Counted from the stretch's first letter, positions 10,145-19,886 are shown. The stretch: 64,000 nt of DNA from Rhodobacteraceae bacterium HTCC2083 (GCA_000156115.1 DS995276.1:2533463-2597462); one strand, 5' to 3'. A program made the numbers and translations. The notes: a model not told the origin generated them from the letters alone.

Positions 10145-10351
10145 TGAGCTACCCCCCGAAATTCGGACACTGACGTAAGCTAGGATTTGTAGATCTGCTG
10201 ATCTTCAACAAGAAGGAGATCAGGAATGTCTAAGCGGAAGCAACATCACCCAGAGTTTAAGGCCAAGGTCGCGGTAGAAGCGCTGAAGGGCGAGGAGACA
10301 GTCAGCGAGTTGGCCAGTCGGTTCGGAGTTCACCCGACGATGATCCATCAA
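10145..10351 (+). mobile_element. IS3-family insertion sequence remnant 1 (left end and start of OrfA)
   Basis: The sequence starts with an IS3-type left end (TGAGCTACCCCCCGAAATTC). After it an ATG at 10226 opens [20 protein letters not shown] and continues to [10 protein letters not shown], the helix-turn-helix start of IS3-family OrfA. The frame is broken at about 10351, where a second insertion sequence begins, so only about 42 codons survive. No OrfB (DDE transposase) is present, so this copy cannot move itself. Confidence 0.75.
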
Positions 10352-10794
10352 TGTCTGACGTCAGCGCCTATGGGTCCAAATAGGGCTATTTGCTAAGAGA
10401 GTGTTCTTGGCTCATCGTAACCACTGAGGAGTGGAAGATGAGACAGACAACTGGAACACGCAAAAGCCCTGGCGAGAAGATCGTCAAAGATATCAAACGG
10501 GCCACGCGCAAACATTATTCATCTGAAGAGAAGATCAGGATCGTTCTGGATGGCCTGCGGGGCGAGGATAGCATTGCTGAGCTGTGCCGCCGTGAGGGCA
10601 TCTCTCAGGGCATTTACTACAAGTGGTCGAAGGACTTCATGGAGGCTGGCAAGAAGCGGCTCGCAGGCGATACAGCGCGGGCTGCGAACACTGACGAGGT
10701 GAAGGAACTGCGCCGCGAGGCAAAAGATCTCAAAGAGGTGGTTGCGGAACAGACGCTCGAACTGCGTCTTCTTAAAAAAAGTATGCTGGGAGAT
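10352..10794 (+). mobile_element. IS3-family insertion sequence remnant 2, nested in remnant 1
   Basis: It begins with TGTCTGACGTCAGCGCC directly at the point where remnant 1 is broken, so it inserted later. It contains an almost complete OrfA and then stops near 10794. There the OrfA sequence changes from the usual LKKSM-GD ending to unrelated residues. OrfB and the right inverted repeat are missing. The run CTTAAAAAAAG near 10770-10780 resembles the slippery sequence that IS3 elements use for OrfA-OrfB frameshifting. The truncation point marks the left edge of the defence island. Confidence 0.72.
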
Positions 10795-10821
10795 AAGGGT
10801 TTCCGGGGGGCTAGAACCTAG
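10438..10821 (+). CDS. IS3-family transposase OrfA, C-terminus altered by truncation
   Basis: About 127 residues from the ATG at 10438, which has GAGGA just upstream. HYSSEEKIRIVLDGLRGED, ELCRREGISQGIYYKWSKDF form the OrfA helix-turn-helix, and the leucine-zipper-like tail EVKELRREAKDLKEVVAEQ to LRLLKKSMLGD matches OrfA. The final residues (KGFRGART) come from sequence beyond the break. OrfA alone binds IS ends but has no catalytic DDE domain, so the product is probably inert. Confidence 0.75.
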   Translation: MRQTTGTRKSPGEKIVKDIKRATRKHYSSEEKIRIVLDGLRGEDSIAELCRREGISQGIYYKWSKDFMEAGKKRLAGDTARAANTDEVKELRREAKDLKEVVAEQTLELRLLKKSMLGDKGFRGART

Positions 10822-10889
10822 ATAGGTGGGGATTATGAAGAGATCGGTAATCGCCATGGCGACATTTAATAAGCGTAGGGCATGATCCG

Positions 10890-12221
10890 ATGGAGCAATT
10901 CTCTACTTGGCTAACAGCCACATTCAACAACCGTGAGCTTGCGATTGGTCTGTGGGTTGCTGCTGGCCTCCTATTCTGCCTCACACGTTCCGAATTGCGG
11001 AAGAGCCTATGGTCTGTTCTCAGAGCATTGTTAGCACCGAAGCTGCTTATTTTCTTCGGTGTCATTGCCATGAATGTCGTAGCCTTGTGCTGGGTGCTTG
11101 CAGCCATAGGTCTCTGGTCTACGTCTCAGATTCCCGCCACCATTCTTTGGTTTGTCATTGCGGGTTGCGTCATGGGTGGGCGGGCCTTGCAGGCTCAGGA
11201 AGACGACGGGCATTTTCGGGGGCTTCTGACGGGCAGTCTTCGGCTTGGCGGAGTATTTGAGTTTATCGTTGTTGCTCAATCGTTCGGGATTGTCACTGAA
11301 CTGGCACTGGTTCCAATCCTATTTCTTTTGGGTGCAATGCTGGTGATGTCGGAAGCAAAGCCCGAACATGCACAGGTTAAGACACTGCTAGAGTTCGTAC
11401 TTGCTGCAATCGTCGTCATCTTTTTGTGGAACTCCATCTCGTCAATTTGGGGCCAGCCCGAACAGTTCTTTACGACGGATACAGGCCGCAACTTCATTTT
11501 CCCCATCTTAATGACCATTGGCTGCATACCAGTCTTTTACGTTCTGTATTCCTATTCCCACATCGAACAGGCACGTATTCAGATCAACCAAAAGACGTTT
11601 CAATCTGACGATTTAAAGCAGTATGCGCGGAAGCGGTTTTTCCTAATTTTCATGCTGCGCCCTTGGTTGCTACGAAGGGCGACACGTCAGTTCCACAACT
11701 TGCCTGCCAAATCCAATTCTGATGTCGATCAAATCGTTAGCGACATCCTCAACTACGAACGAGGAGAAGAGCAACCACCTGAAATTGACCCGACGGACGG
11801 TTGGAGTCCTTACTTGGCTCGTGACTTTTTAGTGGAACACGGGTTGCGTACAAACGACTATCACAAGGGGTATGATGAGTATTGGGCCAGCGCCAACTAT
11901 GTCGATCTCGACGATCACATCTTACCCAACAACGCTACCTTTTACATTGAGGGCGAAGAAGGCGTTGTAAAAACCTTAAAGCTAACAGGTAAGTTTCGTG
12001 ACGAATTTGATGGTGAACTAGGCATGGTCAAACTTCGTGCAATTGCGCGGACCCTTTGCGAAAAGGCCACGGGCAATGCCGAAATCGACCTCGATGCACT
12101 CTTGCCAGACGCCGATGATTCCAACGCAAGTATAGATATCAGTGGTGCAGCCATTACGACTTGGGCTGAAAGATATCCTTCAGGCAAGGGTTATGAGGTG
12201 TTCTTGACAGTTTCCCGATAA
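10890..12221 (+). CDS. Multi-spanning membrane protein of unknown family, paired with helicase gene
   Basis: A 443-residue protein I do not recognise. The N-terminal half has about six to seven hydrophobic segments (roughly residues 16-33, 50-72, 78-95, 117-132, 137-153, 165-182, 203-222). The C-terminal half (about 235-443) is soluble, with a basic juxtamembrane stretch (KQYARKRFFLIFMLRPWLLRR) and an acidic end. It contains WSPYLARDFLVEHGLR and a segment beginning LDDHILPNNATFYI. The helicase gene starts about 40 nt downstream on the same strand, so the two are probably co-transcribed. Membrane protein plus nucleic-acid motor next to two known defence pairs suggests a defence role, with the membrane part as possible effector. 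This is context only. Confidence 0.6.
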   Translation: MEQFSTWLTATFNNRELAIGLWVAAGLLFCLTRSELRKSLWSVLRALLAPKLLIFFGVIAMNVVALCWVLAAIGLWSTSQIPATILWFVIAGCVMGGRALQAQEDDGHFRGLLTGSLRLGGVFEFIVVAQSFGIVTELALVPILFLLGAMLVMSEAKPEHAQVKTLLEFVLAAIVVIFLWNSISSIWGQPEQFFTTDTGRNFIFPILMTIGCIPVFYVLYSYSHIEQARIQINQKTFQSDDLKQYARKRFFLIFMLRPWLLRRATRQFHNLPAKSNSDVDQIVSDILNYERGEEQPPEIDPTDGWSPYLARDFLVEHGLRTNDYHKGYDEYWASANYVDLDDHILPNNATFYIEGEEGVVKTLKLTGKFRDEFDGELGMVKLRAIARTLCEKATGNAEIDLDALLPDADDSNASIDISGAAITTWAERYPSGKGYEVFLTVSR

Positions 12222-12260
12222 GTCACTTGGTATTTATTGACATGAAAACGAGATCGTATT

Positions 12261-15161
12261 TTGACGCGAATTAAATCTAAGCCATTGATAGGGTTTCTCA
12301 TGAACCCATTCGGGGTACATGCCCGCAGCATAGAATTACACGATAGCGAACTGTTGGTCTCTGCTCGGCGTGATCGGCGCATTCAGGTTGGCAGCCTAAA
12401 GACCACCCCATCAGTCACAACAGGTTTGATGGGCAGTACCTTAAAAGTTGCTATCGATGACGGAACGAGTGTTGCGCTCAGAGGAGCCAGACATAGTGAT
12501 GCGATCTCATTCAGAGAAATCGTTCAATCAAACTGGATCGCCTACAACACTGCACGGTTTGAAGCAGAACGCTCGATCATTAATGACATCCTAAGCGTCA
12601 TTACCAAACTGTCAGAGCCTTCGCGTTACCCATCCGCCTATTTGTTTTCACCGACTTTGGAGAGGGCAAAAGCCCTTAACAGCGAACTTCTTACGAAATT
12701 ACCAGAAGAAGCCATGGACGAAGACGTTTTGGGCCAAATTCAAACGATTCAGAAGTTCGTGCAAAATGCTGTTGTCATGCGTGATCAGGCAATCAAAAAA
12801 TTTGAGACGCAGCAAATTCCGAAATGGGCAGGCTTCTTTGACACCTTCGAAAGCAACCCACTGACACCAGAGCAACGTATATCGATCCTTTCTGACGAAG
12901 ATGCGACCCTTGTGTTGGCTGGGGCTGGATCGGGTAAGACGAGTGTCATCACTGCCAAAGCTGGATACCTGATCAAGTCTGGCATCAGGCGGCCAGAAGA
13001 AATCCTGCTACTTGCATTTGCGAGATACGCCGCCAAGGAAATGTCTGAACGGATCGAGGAACGCTGCGGAGAACCCCTAGAAGCCCGTACATTCCATTCT
13101 TTGGCCTATGACATCATAGGGACGGTCGAGGGAAGCAAGCCAGCACTAGCGGCACATGCCACCGATGACAAAGCCTTCATGGCACTGATCAAGGAAATCT
13201 TGCGCTATCTTGTCCACACCGTTGCTGAGGTATCAAAGTCGATCATTGGATGGTTTTCGTACGCCCGTTTGGAAGGCAAAACCGAGTGGGATTTCAAGAA
13301 AAAGCACGATTACTATACCTACGTCGAAAAGATGGACCTTCGCACTCTTCAAGGTGAACAGGTCAAAAGTTTCGAAGAGTTGATGATCGCAAACTGGTTG
13401 TTCGAAAACGGCATCGAGTACGAATACGAACCCAATTACGAACACAAAGTGTCAGAAGGCGGTTACCGTGATTACTGCCCAGATTTTCACCTCAAGAACA
13501 GCGGTGTCTACATCGAGCATTTTGGGGTGCGACGGACCAAGAAAAACGATGGCACTTATCATCTGACCACAGCACCCTTTGTTGATCGTGACGAATACTT
13601 GGAAGGTATGACGTGGAAACGTGAGGTTCACGGTGAACACGACACAACGTTGATTGAGACGTTCAGCTATGAGCGTGAAGATGGGCGTCTTCTTGAAGCT
13701 TTGGCTGAGAAAATTGCACCGTTTGAGACACCCAGTCCTCGATCACGGGAGACGTTGTTCAATGTCGTCGTCGAAATGAAACAAGCTGATCCCTTTGTGC
13801 AGCTTATCGGCACATTCTTGCGCCATTACAAAGGTGGCGGATACCAGTTAGCCGAGTGTGAGGACAAGGCGGGGAAGCTGAAGCTGGGTAAACGGGCTAC
13901 TGCGTTCTTATCTATCTTTGAACCGCTCTACGCCGAATATCAGAAGCGGCTGGATGGCCGTATCGATTTCGAAGACATGATCCTGAGGGCATCCAACTAT
14001 GTGGAAAAAGGAACATACCGCAGCCCATTTAAGCACATATTGGTCGACGAGTTTCAGGATATATCCCGTAGTCGAGGTCGCTTGGTGAAGGCACTGAAGG
14101 CACAGCACGATGATGCGAGGGTTTTTGCAGTCGGTGACGACTGGCAATCCATCTACCGCTTCGCTGGGTCTGATATCAATCTAATGCGTGATTTCGGTCA
14201 TGAATTTGGCGGTGCATTTGATGGGCATTCTGATGTTCATCGTGTTGTCGATCTTGGGCGAACCTTTCGGTCGGTGGACAAGATCGCCCATGCTGCAAAG
14301 AAGTTTGTACTTCAGAACCCCGCCCAGTTGGACAAGACCGTCATCCCTGCGGGAACCACCGACGATCCAGCCCTGAAGGTAGTGTCTACCTACCGCCATG
14401 ACGCAGATGAAAAACTCAAACAGGTATTGCGTCCGCTGCACGAAGGCGCTGCATCAGAAGGCAAACCAACATCTGTACTGCTGCTGGGGCGGTACAGATA
14501 TTTAGCACCGTCCAACCTCGCACAATTGCGCCGTGAGTTCCCCAACCTCAACATATCATTCAGGACGATCCACTCATCCAAGGGGTTGGAAGCAGACCAT
14601 GTCATCCTGTTAAGCCTTTACCGAGGCCGAACTGGATTTCCATCCGAAATCGTGGACGACCCGCTGTTGGGTTTGGTGTCACCCGATGCTGAACCGTTCG
14701 AGAACGCAGAAGAGCGCCGTGTGATGTATGTAGCCCTGACTCGTGCCCGCCATACCGTAACTCTGATGGGGTCGGCATCAAAGCAATCAGCTTTCGTCTC
14801 AGAGCTATTAGACGACCCTGAATACGGTGTTGTTGGCAGTGCAGCATCGGATCAGGTGAACCACACTTGCGGTGAATGCGGCGGGCATCTGTTGGCCTTC
14901 CCAACCAAAGACGGTCGCACTTGGTACAGATGTGAACACGCTGACCTCTGTGGTTTTACACTGAATGCTTGCTCAGAATGCGATAGCGGCTTGCCCGAAG
15001 AACGAGATGAATCTGGGATGAAGACGTGTACATGCGGTGCGCAGTATCCAAGTTGTCCGCAGTGTGAAAACGGCTGGCTTGTAAAGCGGCGGGGACGGTA
15101 CGGCAAGTTCTACGGGTGCGTTAGTTACCCTCGCTGCAAGGGAAAGATGAAGGCAAGTTGA
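12261..15161 (+). CDS. UvrD/HelD-like superfamily 1 helicase with nuclease-like insertion and C-terminal zinc fingers
   Basis: 966 residues if the TTG at 12261 is used; the in-frame ATG at 12300 (residue 14) is the alternative. After a ~200-residue N-terminal domain comes LTPEQRISIL and Walker A, GAGSGKTS (about 221-228). An insertion at about 370-425 contains SFEELMIANWLFENGIEYEY, then YCPDF and YIEHFG. This is the spacing of a PD-(D/E)XK-type fold, seen in helicase IV relatives. HILVDEFQDISRSRG (about 593-608), GDDWQSIYRFAGSD and VMYVALTRARHTV are the later SF1 motifs. The tail has several Cys4 ribbons (CGECGG, CSECDSG, CPQCENG, YGCVSYPRCKG), the last like the topoisomerase I zinc finger. 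It probably unwinds DNA ends or processes foreign DNA together with the upstream membrane protein. Confidence 0.85.
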   Translation: MTRIKSKPLIGFLMNPFGVHARSIELHDSELLVSARRDRRIQVGSLKTTPSVTTGLMGSTLKVAIDDGTSVALRGARHSDAISFREIVQSNWIAYNTARFEAERSIINDILSVITKLSEPSRYPSAYLFSPTLERAKALNSELLTKLPEEAMDEDVLGQIQTIQKFVQNAVVMRDQAIKKFETQQIPKWAGFFDTFESNPLTPEQRISILSDEDATLVLAGAGSGKTSVITAKAGYLIKSGIRRPEEILLLAFARYAAKEMSERIEERCGEPLEARTFHSLAYDIIGTVEGSKPALAAHATDDKAFMALIKEILRYLVHTVAEVSKSIIGWFSYARLEGKTEWDFKKKHDYYTYVEKMDLRTLQGEQVKSFEELMIANWLFENGIEYEYEPNYEHKVSEGGYRDYCPDFHLKNSGVYIEHFGVRRTKKNDGTYHLTTAPFVDRDEYLEGMTWKREVHGEHDTTLIETFSYEREDGRLLEALAEKIAPFETPSPRSRETLFNVVVEMKQADPFVQLIGTFLRHYKGGGYQLAECEDKAGKLKLGKRATAFLSIFEPLYAEYQKRLDGRIDFEDMILRASNYVEKGTYRSPFKHILVDEFQDISRSRGRLVKALKAQHDDARVFAVGDDWQSIYRFAGSDINLMRDFGHEFGGAFDGHSDVHRVVDLGRTFRSVDKIAHAAKKFVLQNPAQLDKTVIPAGTTDDPALKVVSTYRHDADEKLKQVLRPLHEGAASEGKPTSVLLLGRYRYLAPSNLAQLRREFPNLNISFRTIHSSKGLEADHVILLSLYRGRTGFPSEIVDDPLLGLVSPDAEPFENAEERRVMYVALTRARHTVTLMGSASKQSAFVSELLDDPEYGVVGSAASDQVNHTCGECGGHLLAFPTKDGRTWYRCEHADLCGFTLNACSECDSGLPEERDESGMKTCTCGAQYPSCPQCENGWLVKRRGRYGKFYGCVSYPRCKGKMKAS

Positions 15162-15242
15162 TTTGGCGCACACACTTTCAGGCGAACAAACTAACCTCGC
15201 GGATGCAGTGAGATATTTGTGGATAGAAATCCAAATGAAATG

Positions 15243-17273
15243 CTAAACTTGCCACTCCAATTTGGGGTCTATCGGAACATACCATAGATCGCGTATCTGT
15301 GTATCGTTGCTGTTGGGTGTTGGTTTGGCTTCACGGACTTTGAAAGTCGTAGGAATATTGACCGCATTGCCGAAAATCAACGCATGTTGCTTTGGAAGCG
15401 ATGGTAGACGCCTCAGAACTGTCTCAGATATGAATGGGGTCATCTGCCTAATTTGCCCCAAATCATCTGGGTTTTGAATCCTGTGAATTATGTAGTTGTT
15501 ACACTGAGACAGAACGGTCTTTGACAATTCGCTTGGTCGCTGAGACGCCACAATCAAGAACACACCGTACTTACGACCTTCTTTGGCAATGCGCTGAAAG
15601 GTCTGCGACGCGTCGATTGCAAACCGACTTGGTTTTTCGGATATATATCGATGTGCCTCTTCCAAGATCAAATGAACAGGCATCTTGTTTCGGGGATCGG
15701 CACGGCGCATTCTGTCGAAGATCAAACGAGAAACCACGGATGAAGCCAATTCTACGATTTCATCTGACGCGTCATTAAGATCAATTACACAGAGTTGACG
15801 TTGTTTTTGATAGCGACCTGCGGTTCGTTGCAATCCCAATAAACGATCAACGAAGTCGTCAGCGGAGTTCAGCAGCGGATCGTTGCCAGCCGCATCTTCT
15901 CTTAAAAATTCGTAGTCAGGTGTATCCATCACCGATTTCAAACGTGTCACCATTGCAGAACAGTAATCTCTGATCTGCTTGTTGCCATTGGCCTCCTCGT
16001 AATACAGGGCAAGGTCGAGTGCAGCTTGGAGCTTGTCGAATGAGAACGGTTGGTTGGAGTATGCTGGCAACACAGGGTCATCGATCAAAAAGGTTGTCAG
16101 ATGTTCTGTAAGACCTTCAGAATCTGAAAGTTGCCCATAATTAACGCCGACTGCTTGACGAAGGCGAAGAACAGTAATTTCGGGCGTATTGAAGGTCGAG
16201 ATCAAGCTGGTAATTCGGTCTGACTTGCTTGGTGAACTTGCGTCACTCTGCAAAATTGAAAGGAGAATCTTTGCGAGAACATGATTGCGCAATGTCGCCA
16301 GCACGTCTTGTTCTGGCACGGGTTCAACCACAACGTCGGGATTCACATTCTGGTCCGCAAACAGAGTAGTCAGGCCCAAGGCCGTTCGCAATGCGGGTTG
16401 CTGTGATCGCTCACTTGCCCGCAGTAATAAAGCCCATTCATCGACGGTCATGAACCAATGAGGTAGAGTAAATCGCCCTATCATCTCCTGACCTTGACGT
16501 TGTGCCGATGCAGGCTCAATCGGTACATCGGGTTCCGTCGCTTTGAAGTAAGACGATTGAACCCAAGCGGGTAACTCATTAAGTGCGCGGCGGTATTCCC
16601 CATTCACATCAAAAATAACGAACGCGGCCCCAATCGCGGCGTGAGCCTGTTGCCTCATAAAAACTGATTGAAACACGGATGCGACGGTACATGATTTTCC
16701 GCTACCAGTGTTACCGAGCACGGCAAGATGCCCCCCAAACACCGCATCCACATCTGCTTTTACGGGATACCCCTTGAAGACCGATGACGTTCCAATATCA
16801 ATGGTGTGGGGGATTTGTCCCTGAATAATTTGATCGGTTGCGTTCTCAATGGGGCGGTTTTCCATCGGAGTTTCGACATTGAAAATGCGATCAAGGTCTA
16901 TCTCACGAGCATACAAAACATCCGCATAAAGTGGTGGGAAGCTTGAAACTCCAAATCGGAAAGACCCACCCTTGATTGGCATGGAGCCTACAGGGACGAC
17001 ATCCAAAAACTTGATCGACGAAATCTTGTCCATTTGCGCTGTCTTGCGACGTTCTGGCCCGCTGTCTTTTTCACGAAGACCTACTACCTCAAGGACTACG
17101 TAATCTGATTGCATCGCCGCGACTAGATATGAGCCAAGCGTGGCAACATAATGAATGTCGTCAAACCCCACGACAGTGAAGTTGTCACTCCCGCCATGCA
17201 ACTCAACGACAAGCTGATCGGCGGCGACGCTAACGATTTTTCCCAGTATTCGTGCGCGATCATCACTCTGCAT
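15243..17273 (-). CDS. HerA-like ATPase (DUF87/FtsK-HerA) of a SIR2-HerA defence pair
   Basis: About 676 residues from the ATG at 17273; a TTG four codons earlier is possible. An N-terminal HAS-barrel-like domain (about 1-110) precedes Walker A GNTGSGKS (about 187-194). FVIFDVNGEY follows, then the Walker B-like segment HLILEEAHRYI and the arginine-rich stretch DASQTFQRIAKEGRKYG, then VASQRPSEL, all typical of hexameric HerA translocases. Its start overlaps the SIR2 gene stop by 11 nt, so the two are translationally coupled. In described SIR2-HerA systems the two proteins form a large complex that combines NAD+ depletion with DNA-directed activity to stop phage growth. Assignment rests on motifs and gene pairing. 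Confidence 0.9.
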   Translation of the reverse strand: MQSDDRARILGKIVSVAADQLVVELHGGSDNFTVVGFDDIHYVATLGSYLVAAMQSDYVVLEVVGLREKDSGPERRKTAQMDKISSIKFLDVVPVGSMPIKGGSFRFGVSSFPPLYADVLYAREIDLDRIFNVETPMENRPIENATDQIIQGQIPHTIDIGTSSVFKGYPVKADVDAVFGGHLAVLGNTGSGKSCTVASVFQSVFMRQQAHAAIGAAFVIFDVNGEYRRALNELPAWVQSSYFKATEPDVPIEPASAQRQGQEMIGRFTLPHWFMTVDEWALLLRASERSQQPALRTALGLTTLFADQNVNPDVVVEPVPEQDVLATLRNHVLAKILLSILQSDASSPSKSDRITSLISTFNTPEITVLRLRQAVGVNYGQLSDSEGLTEHLTTFLIDDPVLPAYSNQPFSFDKLQAALDLALYYEEANGNKQIRDYCSAMVTRLKSVMDTPDYEFLREDAAGNDPLLNSADDFVDRLLGLQRTAGRYQKQRQLCVIDLNDASDEIVELASSVVSRLIFDRMRRADPRNKMPVHLILEEAHRYISEKPSRFAIDASQTFQRIAKEGRKYGVFLIVASQRPSELSKTVLSQCNNYIIHRIQNPDDLGQIRQMTPFISETVLRRLPSLPKQHALIFGNAVNIPTTFKVREAKPTPNSNDTQIRDLWYVPIDPKLEWQV

Positions 17274-18537
17274 CGGGTGTACCAACGGTCTTGGACATCA
17301 GGGCTTTCATTGCGTCTTCAATGGAGCTTGTGACGATGTCTTCATCGTTGGTTGGCAACAAGTCAGCTACGATGTTTGAGAAATAGTGCGCACGTTCTGC
17401 TTGTGACGCCCCTTCGCCCCAAAGGAACCAGATACGGGGATCACCAAGAGCTTTGAGCTTTTTGGTTGTTTCATTTGCATCAACGCTTTCAGGGTCCAAG
17501 AAGATCACAAGCTTAAATCCAGGAATGGTCAGTCCTTGGAAGATAATATTGTTCACATGTTCGTCGCCAAAACTGTAACCCATTGTCACAAGAACACTCT
17601 GATCTTGAACGACTTGGCGTTGAAACTCGCGAAACATGTCTGCGTAAGGTGAGCCAAAGCTGGCATTCTGCTTGGCTGGCGTCGGATAGATCATTACGCG
17701 ATCATCATCGGCATTGGGGGCGTGTTTTTCAGTGATCGGGAACAACCCAGTGTCTTCATTCTCAACCCAGTTAACAGACCCGTGCAGCTTGCAGAGATGA
17801 ATAAATCCATCCACTGCGGACCACCGTTTAGACGAGATGTCCAATTGTTCCGCCAATGCCAAGCGATACACTGAAGGATTGAAAAACCGCTCAACAGTGC
17901 CTGTGAAACCATTGGAATATGGGATCGCATTCCTATCCAAGGCACGTTCATTGAAGAGATCATAGTTGGTCGTGAACACCCATGGGGGACGCAATCCACG
18001 GCTGCGAGTGCCAACACTTTGGTAGAACTGTCGATATAGGTCTACGACGGTACTGTCGGTCTCAAATTTCCCTGTCGTGCACTTGCGCAAGACGTATTTC
18101 TTGACCCCTGCGATGACTTCTTGGATCAATGGTACGCTGCCACTCAGTTCAGTATTGGTTGAAGCGGTACAGAACCGCTCAGCGTTAAGAAGAACGTCCA
18201 TCAAACGCTCAAGGTTATTACTGTATTCGCCAGCGGAAAGATCAATTCCAACCTGATCTAAGAGTTGGCTCTTCTGTTGAGGAGTGACTGTGGCGCTGGG
18301 GTTAGGCATACCCTCAAACCAGCTTTTGAACTCACCTGCCAAAGGTCCCATGGTTGGGATGCCGTGCTCCTCGCCATTCTTCCACATCGACGAGCATCCT
18401 GACCCGAACAAAAATGACAGGTTCTGGGCATCAAACAGTTCCGACATTTGCCGCCGAACTTTATCCGCTTGTTCTTCCCAGCCTTGAAGTTCGTCACCTT
18501 GAATGATGACCTGTTGAGAACCCTTTAAAAAATGCAT
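17263..18537 (-). CDS. SIR2-family NADase-like effector of the SIR2-HerA pair
   Basis: 424 residues. FLFGSGCSS (about 42-50) is the glycine-rich NAD-binding start of a SIR2 fold, FTTNYD (about 188-193) is the conserved Asn-Asp motif, KLHGSVNW (about 250-257) holds the catalytic-type His, and GYSFGDEHVN (about 320-329) closes the Rossmann fold. No transmembrane segment or extra domain is seen. Prokaryotic SIR2 proteins of this type hydrolyse NAD+ upon phage sensing. It is the first gene of a two-gene operon with the HerA ATPase and is divergent from the ATPase-HNH pair. Met31 is an alternative start, which would shorten only the leading helix. Confidence 0.89.
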   Translation of the reverse strand: MHFLKGSQQVIIQGDELQGWEEQADKVRRQMSELFDAQNLSFLFGSGCSSMWKNGEEHGIPTMGPLAGEFKSWFEGMPNPSATVTPQQKSQLLDQVGIDLSAGEYSNNLERLMDVLLNAERFCTASTNTELSGSVPLIQEVIAGVKKYVLRKCTTGKFETDSTVVDLYRQFYQSVGTRSRGLRPPWVFTTNYDLFNERALDRNAIPYSNGFTGTVERFFNPSVYRLALAEQLDISSKRWSAVDGFIHLCKLHGSVNWVENEDTGLFPITEKHAPNADDDRVMIYPTPAKQNASFGSPYADMFREFQRQVVQDQSVLVTMGYSFGDEHVNNIIFQGLTIPGFKLVIFLDPESVDANETTKKLKALGDPRIWFLWGEGASQAERAHYFSNIVADLLPTNDEDIVTSSIEDAMKALMSKTVGTPDAE

Positions 18538-18698
18538 TAGAAAACCCTAGCGTGAGTACTGACTATCAATTACACAACCATATATTGTATTTGTAACAAT
18601 GGGAACGGGCATCATTTTGCTTTTTCGTGCTCTCAAAACCCTATGTTTGCGCATAGAGCGCACCTAAATTTGAACCGCGTATCTTTGAGGTAACTTCG
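18538..18698. promoter_or_regulatory. Shared intergenic region between two divergent defence operons
   Basis: This 161-bp AT-rich stretch separates the start of the SIR2-HerA operon (leftward) from the ATPase-HNH operon (rightward), so it must hold both promoters. A TTGAGGTAA stretch at about 18684-18692 serves as ribosome-binding site for the TTG start at 18699. I could not pick -35/-10 pairs with confidence, and I see no helix-turn-helix regulator gene nearby. Confidence 0.55.
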
Positions 18699-19886
18699 TT
18701 GCAGACTGTAACAGATCGAATTGTGAAGATTTCCCGTCATGGTGACATCGTTTTTGTGGGTCCAAATGGCTCTGGGAAATCGCGAACATTAAGAGAACTT
18801 TGCCTCAAGCGCGTGAATGACGGTCACAATGTCATTGCAATATCAAACACCCCATATTCTCGGTTGCCAGATTATTCGCGAGAAAACTACAGTCATATTC
18901 GCGTTAATCCTGAGATGACTAATAGCATACTGAAATCCTTGATTATTGGTGCTCTCGAGTCCGAATCACGATCCTATTCATCCATGAGAGAAATTCTGTC
19001 ACATACGGGTTATCAGCCGATGCTCGATGTGAATATTTCAATCGGAAAGCTCAAGTATGCTAATGAAAACAAATTCCATGAAGCCTTAGAGGAAGCGTCT
19101 TTACAAAAAGACGTGCCTGATGAAGTGCGTTTTCTTATAGAAAACCTCCATAGGGTGTCTGGGCACCATGAGATTGATTTAGAGAATATTTTTTCATTCT
19201 TTGCCGAAAAAGAGTTGATCGCTTTAACCCTCAAATACCAGAGCCAAATCAACCGTATCCTTCGCAATATCAAGGGTAAGGTCAGTGCTTCATTTGGACT
19301 CACACGGAAAGATGGGAACCGCATTCCCGTTCACAAAGCGAGTTCTGGAGAACTGACCTTAATCACCTTAGCTATGTTCATCCTGACCAACAGTCATGGC
19401 TTGGACTACGTCTTTATTGATGAGCCTGAAAATAGTCTCCATCCACAGTGGCAAAGCAAATTTCTGAGTTTTATCAGCACGGTCTCAAGACAAGAGAACA
19501 TCAACTATCAGGTCGCCAGCCACTCTCCTGTCTTATTAACTGGAGCACTAACCTCTGAACGCAAAGTAGCAGTCATCCGTTGTCGCCCAGACGGATTTGA
19601 AGAACTCCAGCATTTCCAGCAAGAAAGTGATGACAGCGTTGAAGAACTGCTATGGGAAGCTTTTGATGTCGTCACGCCCGCAAGTCGGTTTGTGGCCAAG
19701 AGGGTTTCCGATCTTCTTTGGCAGTTGGAGGATGAGCAAATATCTAAAGCGGATGTTGTTCTAGAGATCGAAGATTTCATCAGAAAATCTATCAGCCGCG
19801 ATCAGGTAAAATTTTTACAAGCGACTATCAAGCTCGTTGATACAATACAAAAGACGAAAGATGAGGGCGATGACGGACCCGCGTGA
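18699..19886 (+). CDS. ptuA: PtuA-like AAA ATPase of a Septu-type defence pair
   Basis: 395 residues from a TTG start with GAGG 7-10 nt upstream. Walker A is GPNGSGKS (about 21-28), close to the N-terminus as in compact OLD/SMC-like ATPases. An ABC-type signature SGELTLITLAMF lies at about 215-226, Walker B YVFIDEPENSLHP at about 235-247 and a switch-type ASHSPVLL at about 273-280. There is no TOPRIM domain, which argues against Gabija or OLD nucleases. The next gene encodes an HNH nuclease and starts inside this gene's 3' end. ATPase plus HNH in this order is the Septu (PtuA-PtuB) arrangement. PtuAB also occurs as retron effector, but no reverse transcriptase is present. Confidence 0.8.
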   Translation: MQTVTDRIVKISRHGDIVFVGPNGSGKSRTLRELCLKRVNDGHNVIAISNTPYSRLPDYSRENYSHIRVNPEMTNSILKSLIIGALESESRSYSSMREILSHTGYQPMLDVNISIGKLKYANENKFHEALEEASLQKDVPDEVRFLIENLHRVSGHHEIDLENIFSFFAEKELIALTLKYQSQINRILRNIKGKVSASFGLTRKDGNRIPVHKASSGELTLITLAMFILTNSHGLDYVFIDEPENSLHPQWQSKFLSFISTVSRQENINYQVASHSPVLLTGALTSERKVAVIRCRPDGFEELQHFQQESDDSVEELLWEAFDVVTPASRFVAKRVSDLLWQLEDEQISKADVVLEIEDFIRKSISRDQVKFLQATIKLVDTIQKTKDEGDDGPA

